The notes under the pieces: model-generated
Told to the model about the DNA's origin: nothing
Database searches by the model: none
Seen by the model: only the letters and a program-made list of their open reading frames with translations
Shown: positions 27,681 through 35,864 of the stretch, piece by piece
How the letters are laid out: each line of letters opens with the position of its first letter
Position numbering within the stretch: the stretch's first letter is position 1
Made by a program: the position numbers and the translations under genes
From: Olivibacter domesticus
GTDB lineage: Bacteria > Bacteroidota > Bacteroidia > Sphingobacteriales > Sphingobacteriaceae
Length of the DNA: 64,000 nt
Assembly: GCF_900109575.1 (NCBI RefSeq)
Contig: NZ_FOAF01000006.1
Coordinates: 62,001-126,000 of the forward strand
Reading direction: 5' to 3'

Positions 27681-27709
27681 AAAGGCAGCGAGTACATTTC
27701 GCTGCCTTT
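27681..27709 (+). terminator. Terminator of the peptide locus
   Basis: AAAGGCAGCG / CGCTGCCTTT, a 10-bp perfect stem followed by a T-rich stretch, about 34 bases after the last peptide gene. Confidence 0.85.
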
Positions 27710-27752
27710 GTTATTTTCTTCAATCTGTCTCCCGTTATTTTCCATCTAAACT

Positions 27753-28703
27753 TTAAACTACATATGTTGTTTTATTCTGGCTACCGATACTTTTAAAGAA
27801 ATTTAAAGAAACACCTTTTTTCAAGTCTCTACTAGCAGTAGCTGAAGACAGTTCCTTAAAAACATTCATATAGTCTTTTCTAGTAAATTCGTTAATACCC
27901 AAACTTAAAAAATACGACAGCCTATCAATGTCTTTCAATATCCTACCTGTATAATTTAGCATATCAGCTAACGATTTATCAATCACGCCTAACATATATT
28001 CAATAAAATGAGTTGATTTACCGCTCTTGTCACTTAAAGCCAAAGATTTATAGTATTCATCTTGTGTTTTACTGATCAACGTTTCAAAAGACAGGTATTC
28101 GAAAACTGGAAATTCATTCATCAATATAACCGTTTGCCACAGTCTGCCCATCCTTCCATTTCCATCCAAAAAAGGATGTATAAACTCCATTTCATAATGA
28201 AAGACACAACTTTTTATTAAAGTTAATTCATCTGAATCTTTAAGATATTGAAATAGATCGTTCATTAAATATGGAACATTCTCATAAGGAGGGGCTATAT
28301 GTTCCACATTTACTCCTTTTACAATTCCTACACCCTTTTTCCTATATTGGCCCGCACTGTTAATTAAACCCGTCATTAATTCACGGTGTGCCCTTTGAAA
28401 GCTTACATTCGAAGCGTATTTAAATTCCCTCAGGTTTTCATAAACTTTAATTGCGTTTAAAACTTCTAAGATATCTTTTTTTGGCCCTATAACTCTTTTA
28501 TGTTCAATCAGTTCCGTAATCTGCTCTTCCGTTAATGTGTTCCCTTCTATTTGCAAAGAAGAATGAATTGTTTTAATTCTATTTTGCTTCCGTAATTGAG
28601 GCGATTGCCTACTTAAATAATTCGCATTCACTTCCCCCAATTTCTCAGACACAGAACTGATCAGTTTTAGTATTTTTGGAGTAATATCGTATGGAGGTTT
28701 CAT
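27753..28703 (-). CDS. Fic-family AMPylating protein with N-terminal inhibitory helix
   Basis: Fic proteins usually transfer AMP from ATP to a target hydroxyl group. 316 residues from the ATG at 28703. Three further Met codons up to 28715 are possible but overlap a palindrome that looks like an operator. Inhibitory motif S49-x-x-x-E53-G54 (SSLQIEGN), which makes this a class II Fic with the block on the N-terminal side. Catalytic motif HPFLDGNGRMGR at 176-187 is intact. The C-terminal about 80 residues resemble a winged-helix segment. It is monocistronic, converges on the peptide locus, and no separate antitoxin is seen, as expected for class II. Confidence 0.93.
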   Translation of the reverse strand: MKPPYDITPKILKLISSVSEKLGEVNANYLSRQSPQLRKQNRIKTIHSSLQIEGNTLTEEQITELIEHKRVIGPKKDILEVLNAIKVYENLREFKYASNVSFQRAHRELMTGLINSAGQYRKKGVGIVKGVNVEHIAPPYENVPYLMNDLFQYLKDSDELTLIKSCVFHYEMEFIHPFLDGNGRMGRLWQTVILMNEFPVFEYLSFETLISKTQDEYYKSLALSDKSGKSTHFIEYMLGVIDKSLADMLNYTGRILKDIDRLSYFLSLGINEFTRKDYMNVFKELSSATASRDLKKGVSLNFFKSIGSQNKTTYVV

Positions 28704-28727
28704 TGATAGCATCATTTGATACTATCA
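28704..28727 (-). promoter_or_regulatory. 24-bp near-perfect palindrome at the fic start
   Basis: TGATAG-C-ATCA-TT-TGAT-A-CTATCA is symmetric except for one pair and the two centre bases. It abuts the Fic start codon, so a bound dimer would block expression. Fic-type proteins with a winged-helix tail sometimes self-repress; that is inference here. Confidence 0.5.
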
Positions 28728-29072
28728 AAAGTAGTAGTATATAGCTGCACTTCAAAAAAATTTCGAAATCAATTTCGCTAAAATTCAATTAGAAACCGAG
28801 CATCCTTCGGCGAAAAAAAATAATTCAGTAATATTGCGGAACAATTGCTAAATCGAATTAGATACACAAAAAGACCAATTTCAGCAAAAATAACGATTAA
28901 ATTAAACTAGCTAATCAATGTTTTGAAAAGACATGAAATACCGACGAGCTACCTCATTTATGACCAGTTTCATCACCGACTTTGAACACTTACTATTAAA
29001 GTAAAAAAGGATAACGATCTCATGCCTAACAGTTAAATATCATTATAAACACAAACAACAAATCTTAAATTT
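28728..29072. other. Intergenic region between fic and SusC pair 4
   Basis: About 345 AT-rich bases between divergent genes. The only structure I can name is the 14-base palindrome CGAAAT-CA-ATTTCG (28764-28777). There is no clear TAnnTTTG and no coding frame. Confidence 0.35.
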
Positions 29073-32000
29073 ATGACAAAACACAGCAAATGGATTGCTT
29101 TATGCAGCATTCCTATTCTAGGTTACGTTATGGCCACACAAGACCTCTACGCCGCCGCACGACCTACTCCCTCAGTAGATCATGAAACACCTTTTCAGCA
29201 ACGCACTGTTCGAGGGAAAATCAGCAATGTAGACGGAACTCTTCCGCTCATTGGTGCCAGCATCAAGATCAAAGACATGCCAGGCGGAACATCTACCAAC
29301 CAAGAGGGTCTGTTTGAGCTGGCCTTGCCGCAGCCGCAAGTAACCCTCATTATCTCATCCATTGGGTACATTACAAAGGAAGTTGCCGTTACTGATCAGC
29401 AAAACCTAAACGTCCAGCTACAAGAAGATGCCAACAACTTAGAGGAGGTGGTGGTAGTAGGTTATGGCTCATTGGATAAACGCGAGCTTACCAGTGCCGT
29501 ATCCAGTATCAAGCAGCGCGATTTAGTGGCAGGTACGGTATCTCCCCTATTGGCCATCCAGGGGAAAGTCCCAGGTCTTAACATTTCTTCCAATAATGGA
29601 TCCGATCCAAACGCTAATGTTTCCATACAGCTACGGGGAGTAAACTCAGTAAAAGCCTCACAGGGCCCTCTAGTAGTTATTGACGGTGTTCCCGGAGGAG
29701 ACATTAATTCTGTCGCGAAGGAAGATATTGAATCCATCAACGTACTTCGTGACGCATCTGCAGCAGCAATCTATGGTACACGGGCCTCAGGAGGTGTCAT
29801 TCTCGTTACCACAAAACGACCGCAGATAGGCAAGGCAGCAGTTAATTTCACTTCCGAGTACTTTATCGAAAGTGTCCGCAAACGCCCCGATCTCCTTTCG
29901 GCGGAAGAGTACCTGGCCCATGGCCTAGGGCAGGACAATGGCGCCCGCACCGACTGGTACGACGTCGTTACCAACAAGAATCCGTTCAGCCATCGGCAGG
30001 TAGTAAATGTAAGCGGCGGCTCCGAAAATGCGAACGTTTACACCACCTTCTTCAAACGAGATGCCAAGGGGATTTCCATTGGCTCCCAACGCGGCGAGAT
30101 TGGTGGAAGGGTGAACAGCAACTTCAAATTCTTCGATGGCCGCGCGGAGCTAAGTACCAATTTTAGTTATAATCAAGTGGATGCCGACTTCCCAGGAAAT
30201 GGGGCACCTGGCGATTTCCGTGATGAGAACAACAGCTTATATAACATTGCAATCGGCCTAGATCCAACCATTTCACCTTACGATGCTTCCGATCCCTCCG
30301 GCTATAATGTCTTAACCGGTGGTTATAATACCTGGAACCCTTTGGCAGAGGTGATGCTGCGCAAAAAGCAAAATCAGTACCGCTACCTGCTAGCAAATGC
30401 AACATTGAAAGTAAACCTCACGCAGGATCTCTACACCACAGCCATGGTGGGTATTAAGAACAATAGCGAGCATCCCACTTTCTTCCGCTCTGCCCAGCAC
30501 CGCGTTTCGCGCGAGCAAAATGTGGATGGGTATGCAAAACAAGAATATAAGCGTTGGCAAGACCGCATTGTGGAATGGACGCTGAATTATAGCAAACGAT
30601 TTGATGAACATCAAATCTCCGCAGTGGCCGGCTATAGCTACCAAGATTTCAATGGACAGGGATTCTGGGCGGAGAACTCCAATTTCCCGGTCGATGGATT
30701 GGAAGAAAACGACATGGGCTCCGGTACCTGGCTGGCCGACGGTCGCGCAGGACTGGGCTCATGGAAAGATCCATGGGTTAAACTCGCCGCTTTCTTCGGG
30801 CGTGTCAATTACTCATTCAAAGATCGTTATATCATCACAGCAAATCTGCGCCATGAAGGCTCTTCAAAATTCGCTCCCGGCAACCGTTGGGGCACCTTCC
30901 CCGGTGTATCGGCCGGTTGGCGTCTTAGTCAGGAACCCTTTATGCGTAAGCTCACATTCATTGACGACATCAAAATCCGTGCTGGTTATGGTGAAACCGG
31001 AAACGAAGGCTTCGGCGCCGAAGTATCGACCCGCGTGTACTCTGCCGACACCTGGTGGCCATTCGCCGGTAACTGGAATCGTACCTTTGGTGTTAAACAC
31101 AACCAGAACCCAGGTATCCGTTGGGAAGTCAAAAAAGAATATAATGTCGGCATGGACTTTACCATCCTGAACAATAAGTTAAGCGGTCGATTTGATTACT
31201 ACAAGCGCGTCATAGACGATTTGATTTACGAAATCAGTGTTTCCCAACCACCCGCCATCCATGATAAAACCACGATAAATGTAGGCAGCATGGAAAACCA
31301 AGGTTTCGAGTTTGAACTAAACTACAACGTCGTGAACAAGAACGATTGGACCTACACCACATCCATCGTTGCCTCCCATAATAAAAGTAACTTACGCACC
31401 CTCTCGGGCAGCCAGACCTTTATGGATAGCAAAAACTTTCCGTCACCGGGATCCCCTGGTACGGCGGTACGGCTTTATCCCGGCGAAGCAATCGGCCAAT
31501 TTTATATTTGGCAATTTGCAGGTTTTACCGATGACGGCCAATGGTTACTATATAATAAAAACAATGAAGTGATCCCAGCAAGCGATAAGAAAATCGAAGA
31601 TAAACGCTTCATCGGAAACGGTATCCCGAAATTGCAATTATCATGGAACCATTCCATATCCTATAAAAACTGGGATGCCAGCGTCTACCTACGTAGCTGG
31701 TTGGGTTATGATGTATTTAACATGATGAAGATGTACAATGGCATTGCGAACGTGACAGGTAGAAATGTATTAAAAAGTGCCTATGATGAACTTGCCAACG
31801 TAAAAGGCGAAAAGCAGTTGAGTGATTACTGGCTTGAAAACGGAAATTTCCTCAAGGTAGATGCCATCAGTTTAGGCTATACCTTCAATAAAAATTGGAT
31901 CGACCCTTTTAAAAACATCCGCGTATATGCAACAGGAAGAGACCTTTTCGTTTTCACCAAATATAGCGGCCTCGATCCCGAAGTCAATATCAATGGCTTA

Positions 32001-32075
32001 GAACCGGGATTTGAAAACCTCGATGTGTATCCACGCACCCGCACTTTCATGTTCGGTTTACAAGCAAGTTTTTAA
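29073..32075 (+). CDS. SusC-like TonB-dependent receptor (pair 4), no STN domain
   Basis: 1000 residues, the shortest SusC here. Signal region to about residue 28, carboxypeptidase-regulatory-like domain (VRGKISNVDGTLPLIGASIK), TonB-box-like LEEVVVVGYGSLDKREL, plug with VSIQLRGVNSVKASQGPLVV, and a barrel ending FMFGLQASF. Base composition is a little more GC-rich than in neighbouring intergenic DNA but ordinary for the SusC genes. SusD follows after 18 bases; no enzyme or regulator is present. Confidence 0.96.
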   Translation: MTKHSKWIALCSIPILGYVMATQDLYAAARPTPSVDHETPFQQRTVRGKISNVDGTLPLIGASIKIKDMPGGTSTNQEGLFELALPQPQVTLIISSIGYITKEVAVTDQQNLNVQLQEDANNLEEVVVVGYGSLDKRELTSAVSSIKQRDLVAGTVSPLLAIQGKVPGLNISSNNGSDPNANVSIQLRGVNSVKASQGPLVVIDGVPGGDINSVAKEDIESINVLRDASAAAIYGTRASGGVILVTTKRPQIGKAAVNFTSEYFIESVRKRPDLLSAEEYLAHGLGQDNGARTDWYDVVTNKNPFSHRQVVNVSGGSENANVYTTFFKRDAKGISIGSQRGEIGGRVNSNFKFFDGRAELSTNFSYNQVDADFPGNGAPGDFRDENNSLYNIAIGLDPTISPYDASDPSGYNVLTGGYNTWNPLAEVMLRKKQNQYRYLLANATLKVNLTQDLYTTAMVGIKNNSEHPTFFRSAQHRVSREQNVDGYAKQEYKRWQDRIVEWTLNYSKRFDEHQISAVAGYSYQDFNGQGFWAENSNFPVDGLEENDMGSGTWLADGRAGLGSWKDPWVKLAAFFGRVNYSFKDRYIITANLRHEGSSKFAPGNRWGTFPGVSAGWRLSQEPFMRKLTFIDDIKIRAGYGETGNEGFGAEVSTRVYSADTWWPFAGNWNRTFGVKHNQNPGIRWEVKKEYNVGMDFTILNNKLSGRFDYYKRVIDDLIYEISVSQPPAIHDKTTINVGSMENQGFEFELNYNVVNKNDWTYTTSIVASHNKSNLRTLSGSQTFMDSKNFPSPGSPGTAVRLYPGEAIGQFYIWQFAGFTDDGQWLLYNKNNEVIPASDKKIEDKRFIGNGIPKLQLSWNHSISYKNWDASVYLRSWLGYDVFNMMKMYNGIANVTGRNVLKSAYDELANVKGEKQLSDYWLENGNFLKVDAISLGYTFNKNWIDPFKNIRVYATGRDLFVFTKYSGLDPEVNINGLEPGFENLDVYPRTRTFMFGLQASF

Positions 32076-32093
32076 CCATTAACGAAGACAATC

Positions 32094-33776
32094 ATGAATA
32101 AGCTTTTCACATATACCCTACTACCGCTGCTGTTACTCTTAAGCAGTTGCACCAAGCTCGATCAGGAGTTTTACAGCCAAGTTACACCCGAAACCTTTTT
32201 CAAGAGTGAAAAAGATATCCTTGCAGCACTCAACCGACCCTTCACCCATGCCCGCTGGTATCTGGGCGAAGACCGCTGGCAATTACAGGAACAAACTGCA
32301 GACAACTTTGCCATTACCACCAAAGGCCCTCACTGGTATAATGGCGGTACTAATGAGCGTTTTCATTACCACACCTGGACACCCGACGAAGGATGGATCT
32401 GGGGAACCTGGCGTGGCACGCTCATGGGTATAGCATTGGCCTTAGATGCCCGTAGCGATCTAGAGAAATTAGACTATACCAAATTCGCCTTGACGCCCGA
32501 AGATCAAGCGGCACACGTCAATCAGCTTAATACCCTGATTGCCTATTTTTATTTGCGTGGACTCGATTATTTCGGCGGAATGCCCATTTTCAATAATCTG
32601 GAAGGTGAAAACTTACCACGCAATACAGATCAGGAAGTATTCAACCACATCGAGCAGCTGTTAAAAACTGCCATGACAGCATTGCCTAAGAAAGAAGGCG
32701 GACAGAAAGAACAGGGAGAGCTGAAGCAAGCTGCTGCGGCCACCATGCTGGCGCAACTCTATTTCAACGCCGAGGCCTATATAGGTAAACCCATGTATGC
32801 TGAGTGCCAGCAGTTGGCCCAGGCTATTATCGATGGCCAGTATGGACCTTATCAGCTCGATCCTACCTGGTACGGCCCCCATGGTTTCAAAAACGATGGA
32901 TCGCCCGAAATTATCTGGTCGATACCTTCTGAGTTCAATAAGTTGCAGTACGACTGGTTTTACAGCAATTTTTATCATTATAACAGTCGCGAATACTTCG
33001 ATCAGGATATGGGGGCAGATAACGGTACCCATTTAAGTCCTTCCCGTCGTCCAGATTCCAGTTTATACAAAAATGAATGGAAGCTCGGTTCACCTTTCGA
33101 AAAATTCGATGCGGTTGACCTTCGCAAAAAGCCCTATCATTACTTAGGAAGCGGCAATTACGAAGGTATGTTCCTGGTTGGGCGACAAACAAAACCTGAC
33201 GGCGGTACCATCCTAGGTACGCAGGAATATAAAGATAGGGCGCTTGCTCTACTTGACCAAGTGGGTCGTTTCAGCGAAGTTGGCGCCGGCAAAAAATACA
33301 GTGCCATTTCCCAGCTCCCGTCCAAAATGTCGGAAGGCGAAGAGAACACAGGCATCCGTTTGGTAAAGGTTCCTATCCCTACCTTAGCCGAAAACACCTT
33401 ACGTTGGGGGGCGGATAATCCTGCCATCCGGCTGACGGAAGTATATTACATGTTGGCCGAATGCAAATGGCGCAGTGGCGACCTCGCTGGTGCAGCCGAA
33501 CTTATTAATACGGTTAGAAAACGTAATTTTGAAAACGGAGTAGACCCTAATCCGGTGCGTGCCGACAACCTCGACAAATACCGCTTTTTAGATGAGTGGA
33601 GTATTGAGTTTCTGGGTGAAGGCCGCAGGCGCACAGACCTGATTCGGTGGAACATGTTCACTACCGAAACTTGGTGGGATCATAAAGCTTCTCAATCAGA
33701 CCACCTGAAGCGATTCCCTGTGCCTACACAGGCCATTTCAGGAAACAATAATTTAACCCAAAATCCCGGTTACTAA
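32094..33776 (+). CDS. SusD/RagB-like lipoprotein (pair 4)
   Basis: 560 residues; signal MNKLFTYTLLPLLLLLSSC, then TKLDQEF. It is Trp- and Tyr-rich in the first third (ARWYLGEDRWQLQEQ, HWYNGG, WIWGTWRG), which suits carbohydrate stacking. SusD helices are at LIAYFYLRGLDYFGG near 145 and TEVYYMLAECKWRSG near 450; the C-terminus is TQNPGY. Last gene of the pair, followed by a strong terminator. Confidence 0.95.
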   Translation: MNKLFTYTLLPLLLLLSSCTKLDQEFYSQVTPETFFKSEKDILAALNRPFTHARWYLGEDRWQLQEQTADNFAITTKGPHWYNGGTNERFHYHTWTPDEGWIWGTWRGTLMGIALALDARSDLEKLDYTKFALTPEDQAAHVNQLNTLIAYFYLRGLDYFGGMPIFNNLEGENLPRNTDQEVFNHIEQLLKTAMTALPKKEGGQKEQGELKQAAAATMLAQLYFNAEAYIGKPMYAECQQLAQAIIDGQYGPYQLDPTWYGPHGFKNDGSPEIIWSIPSEFNKLQYDWFYSNFYHYNSREYFDQDMGADNGTHLSPSRRPDSSLYKNEWKLGSPFEKFDAVDLRKKPYHYLGSGNYEGMFLVGRQTKPDGGTILGTQEYKDRALALLDQVGRFSEVGAGKKYSAISQLPSKMSEGEENTGIRLVKVPIPTLAENTLRWGADNPAIRLTEVYYMLAECKWRSGDLAGAAELINTVRKRNFENGVDPNPVRADNLDKYRFLDEWSIEFLGEGRRRTDLIRWNMFTTETWWDHKASQSDHLKRFPVPTQAISGNNNLTQNPGY

Positions 33777-33789
33777 TATAGAAATCCAT

Positions 33790-33832
33790 AAAGCCCTTGA
33801 AGATGCGTTGCCGCTGCATCTTCAAGGGCTTT
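33790..33832 (+). terminator. Terminator after SusCD pair 4
   Basis: 17-bp perfect stem (AAAGCCCTTGAAGATGC / GCATCTTCAAGGGCTTT) followed by a T-run; a textbook intrinsic terminator. Confidence 0.95.
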
Positions 33833-33906
33833 TTTCTTGTTCAAGCAAACCAAACAACTTGTTTATATGGTTTCAAAAAGGGATAGTTTTTTAAAAAAGT
33901 AAAAAA

Positions 33907-34200
33907 ATGTTAAATCTACCGGACAGGCCGAAGCTTGGTACAGGTTTTGTAACTATATCGTTATCAACACCAACTGCTATGTGTTTAACGTTAGAATCAT
34001 TAGGTGCCCTTTTGGAAGCTGATGTACAGGCAGACTGTACAGGAACCTTTAGGTATATTACACTAAAGGATGATTATATTATTTCAGAAAATCTCGTAAC
34101 GAAAGAACTCGAAGTTAACGATCTACATATTTATGAATGGGAGTCATTGTCCATGAAGCATTTAAAAGGTATGTTTCATGGGGAGCCGCTGAAAATATAG
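33907..34200 (+). CDS. Uncharacterised 97-residue protein
   Basis: Acidic soluble protein with no signal peptide. Segments such as GTFRYITLKDDYIISEN and DLHIYEWESLSMKHLKG suggest a small beta-rich fold. I recognise no family. It has its own hairpin directly after the stop, which supports a real gene. It is isolated between two SusCD-type regions and a repeat block. Confidence 0.55.
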   Translation: MLNLPDRPKLGTGFVTISLSTPTAMCLTLESLGALLEADVQADCTGTFRYITLKDDYIISENLVTKELEVNDLHIYEWESLSMKHLKGMFHGEPLKI

Positions 34201-34210
34201 ATGAAAATTA

Positions 34211-34243
34211 ATTTTCCTCCGTACCTGAAGGCACGGAGAAAAT
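34211..34243 (+). terminator. Terminator after the 97-residue gene
   Basis: ATTTTC-CTCCGT pairs with ACGGAG-AAAAT around CCTGAAGG-type loop sequence, 10 bases beyond the stop codon. Confidence 0.65.
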
Positions 34244-34354
34244 GACTAACATTACGATTCTTCTTTACCTTCTTTTGCTGCGAAAGAGAGTTACAAACCG
34301 AGAAGCTAGCTTCGAGCTCATGAATGCCATTAAAACAAACACTCAATGAATAAA

Positions 34355-34560
34355 GATCAAGGCGTCACGGTTTTCGCTAAAAATGGCTTTCCCTACTTGT
34401 TCCGTGAGGCCATTTTTTCCTACGCGCTAGAGCCCCGTGATTTCATCACTCGCAACTCATAACTGGCAACTCACAACTTATTAAATGAGGCCTCTCATAA
34501 CCAATAACGGGTAACGAATAACTAATAGCGGGTAACTGACAACTCATAACTTAGACAGGG
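34355..34560. repeat. Second copy of the dispersed intergenic repeat
   Basis: Begins around ATCAAGGCGTCACGG-TTTCGCTAAAAATGG, matching the start of the 22.5 kb repeat, and then carries the shared word AACTGGCAACTCACAACT plus degenerate AACTCATAACT, GGGTAACG and AACTAATA words. The order of elements is the same as at 22485-22855, so the two are copies of one family. Confidence 0.6.
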
Positions 34561-34569
34561 CTTAGGCCG

Positions 34570-34690
34570 TACTGAGGTAGGGTGATTGCAGGGTCGCTAT
34601 AGGGTCATTGCAGGAAGATTGTATAGTGGTTCTATAGTGAAGCTAGCAAGAAGCTATAGTCATCCTAGCAAGATGCTATACCGGGGCTAG
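34570..34690. repeat. Degenerate short-word repeat cluster
   Basis: Two near-identical words, GCTAGCAAGAAGCTATAG (34642-34659) and CCTAGCAAGATGCTATA (34664-34680), follow several CTATAGTG, GTATAGTG and GGGTCATTGCAGG words. Units are unequal and contiguous, so this is not a CRISPR array. Confidence 0.5.
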
Positions 34691-34697
34691 GCTCATT

Positions 34698-34731
34698 AAA
34701 GGCTGCAAGCCCAGTGAGCGTTGCAGCCTTT
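34698..34731 (-). terminator. Hairpin after the 45-residue minus-strand frame
   Basis: AAAGGCTGCAA / TTGCAGCCTTT, 11-bp stem. On the minus strand it begins 4 bases after the stop of the small frame at 34735-34872; it could also end plus-strand transcripts. Confidence 0.7.
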
Positions 34732-34734
34732 TTA

Positions 34735-34872
34735 TTAGCGGTCGCGCAGTGTATTGCGGATGGCTTCTATTACTTCATTTTCGAGGTATATGTCTTTGCC
34801 GTCTAATTTATAGGCTTTCAGTACCTTTTTCTTTTTGAGATGATATAGCTTCGTATCTCCTATTTTGAGCAT
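34735..34872 (-). CDS. Possible small or truncated DNA-binding-type protein
   Basis: 45 residues from the ATG at 34872, with the frame open further upstream. The sequence (LKKKKVLKAYKLDGKDIYLE, then NEVIEAIRNTLRDR) resembles the second half of an excisionase or MerR-like HTH_17 domain, where a basic turn and a beta wing follow the recognition helix. The recognition helix itself is missing, so this may be a decayed remnant. The adjoining terminator supports transcription on this strand. The evidence is weak. Confidence 0.35.
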   Translation of the reverse strand: MLKIGDTKLYHLKKKKVLKAYKLDGKDIYLENEVIEAIRNTLRDR

Positions 34873-35307
34873 ATTTATCGGCATTATCGAGTACCCGTGG
34901 AGATGTACAATGCATACAGTTCCGTGGAGCCTGAGATAGGGATTTTTGGAAAGAAGAGTATACTAAGCAATATCAAGAAAATCAAATCCTTAAAGAAGAA
35001 TTTGAAAAGTTGAAAAAGGCTAAGGGCAAAGAATAAACTAAAAATGAAAGCTCAGTTGTTGCCAAGGTTTCATTTTTATTCTACTTCAAATAACATAAAC
35101 CTTTCAGATCATTCGTATAATACAGGTCGTATTTTGAAAACAGCTTCTGGTATCTTTTTATGAAACGAATTTGAATGTGTACAAGGCATAGTGAAGTTTA
35201 AGAACCAGATGAACTTCCTATACCAAAAATGAAGAATAATAAACAAAAAGACAATGGACAACGATTACGTGTAAAGCAATAAAAAAGAAGTGTCCAATCA
35301 ATCAGGA
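34873..35307. other. Intergenic region without a recognisable gene
   Basis: About 435 bases. It has several short Lys/Glu-rich frames on the plus strand (about 34900-35040) that look like coding debris, but none has a start and a family. No strong hairpin or repeat was seen. Confidence 0.35.
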
Positions 35308-35613
35308 TTAAAACTTTATTGAGAGCTCCAAGTGACCACCTAAACCGGTTTCAACAATTTTTTGAAGTGTTGAAAAACGGACCTCCTTAATATTGTTTTC
35401 AATTTTTGAAATATACGATTTGGATGTGCCAACTTTATTTGCCAGTTCTTCCTGTGTCAATCCTTTTTCAATCCGGGCTTCATGTATTAAAGCACCGATT
35501 TTAAAGTTCTCATAGCCAGAATCAAGTACCTCACGTTTTTCGGAACCACGTTTACCATAGTGCTTATCCTTGAATTGGTCGAGTGTCATGATGTCACTTT
35601 TTACTGATTTCAT
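35308..35613 (-). CDS. higA: HigA-type antitoxin, XRE-family helix-turn-helix
   Basis: 101 residues. A DNA-binding HTH_3 domain occupies about 42-92 (IHEARIEKGLTQEELANKVG, SKSYISKIENN). The N-terminal extension (MTLDQFKDKHYGKRGSEKRE) is typical of the antitoxin that follows a HigB/Gp49-like toxin. The start may also be the Met at position 9. The gene overlaps the 3' end of the toxin remnant by 20 bases, the usual toxin-first order. The antitoxin looks intact although its toxin is cut. Confidence 0.85.
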   Translation of the reverse strand: MKSVKSDIMTLDQFKDKHYGKRGSEKREVLDSGYENFKIGALIHEARIEKGLTQEELANKVGTSKSYISKIENNIKEVRFSTLQKIVETGLGGHLELSIKF

Positions 35614-35854
35614 ACTCTTCTTTTATCTTAAGTGCCTTTTTAATTTCCTGTTTAGGTGTCTTCTGCGTTTTCTTTTGAAATCCGTTTGCCAAAACCACCA
35701 AATTACCCTGGTCAAAAAAACAGAAAATGCGAAAAATGTCATTCCCTTGTTGAACTCTGATCTCAAAAAGTCCATCTGTATTCTCCATGTGTCTGAGATA
35801 CGTTTCATAATACTTTTGTGCGTTATCATGAACACGGGAGACAGAATAGCAGTC
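35594..35854 (-). pseudogene. 5'-truncated HigB/Gp49-like toxin remnant
   Basis: The frame from the ATG at 35788 gives 64 residues starting MENTDGLFEIRV, then FRIFCFFDQGNLVVLANGFQKKTQKTP, which is the second half of the phage Gp49-like HigB toxin. In-frame codons upstream (to 35854) continue the similarity for about 10 residues (KYYETYLRH) and then reach a TAG. The first 35 or so residues of the roughly 110-residue toxin are absent. The break falls 10 bases before the stop codon of the DUF4886 gene, so that junction may be the scar of a deletion or insertion. Confidence 0.75.
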
Positions 35855-35864
35855 CTAAAACCTT

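Noticed and set aside
22975-27709. Lantibiotic or other modified-peptide cluster
   Set aside because: No dehydratase, cyclase, radical SAM or YcaO gene is present, and the cores have few Cys/Ser/Thr residues; an unmodified double-glycine peptide system fits better.
30601-31170. Long plus-strand frame of 189 residues
   Set aside because: It lies inside the SusC gene of pair 4 in another frame; no domain or start signal.
34570-34690. Possible CRISPR array
   Set aside because: Words are unequal, contiguous and degenerate, there are no unique spacers and no cas genes are present.
34900-35036. Lys/Glu-rich coding-like debris
   Set aside because: Two frames carry short plausible stretches, but neither has a start, a family match or a length that supports a gene; it may be a relic.
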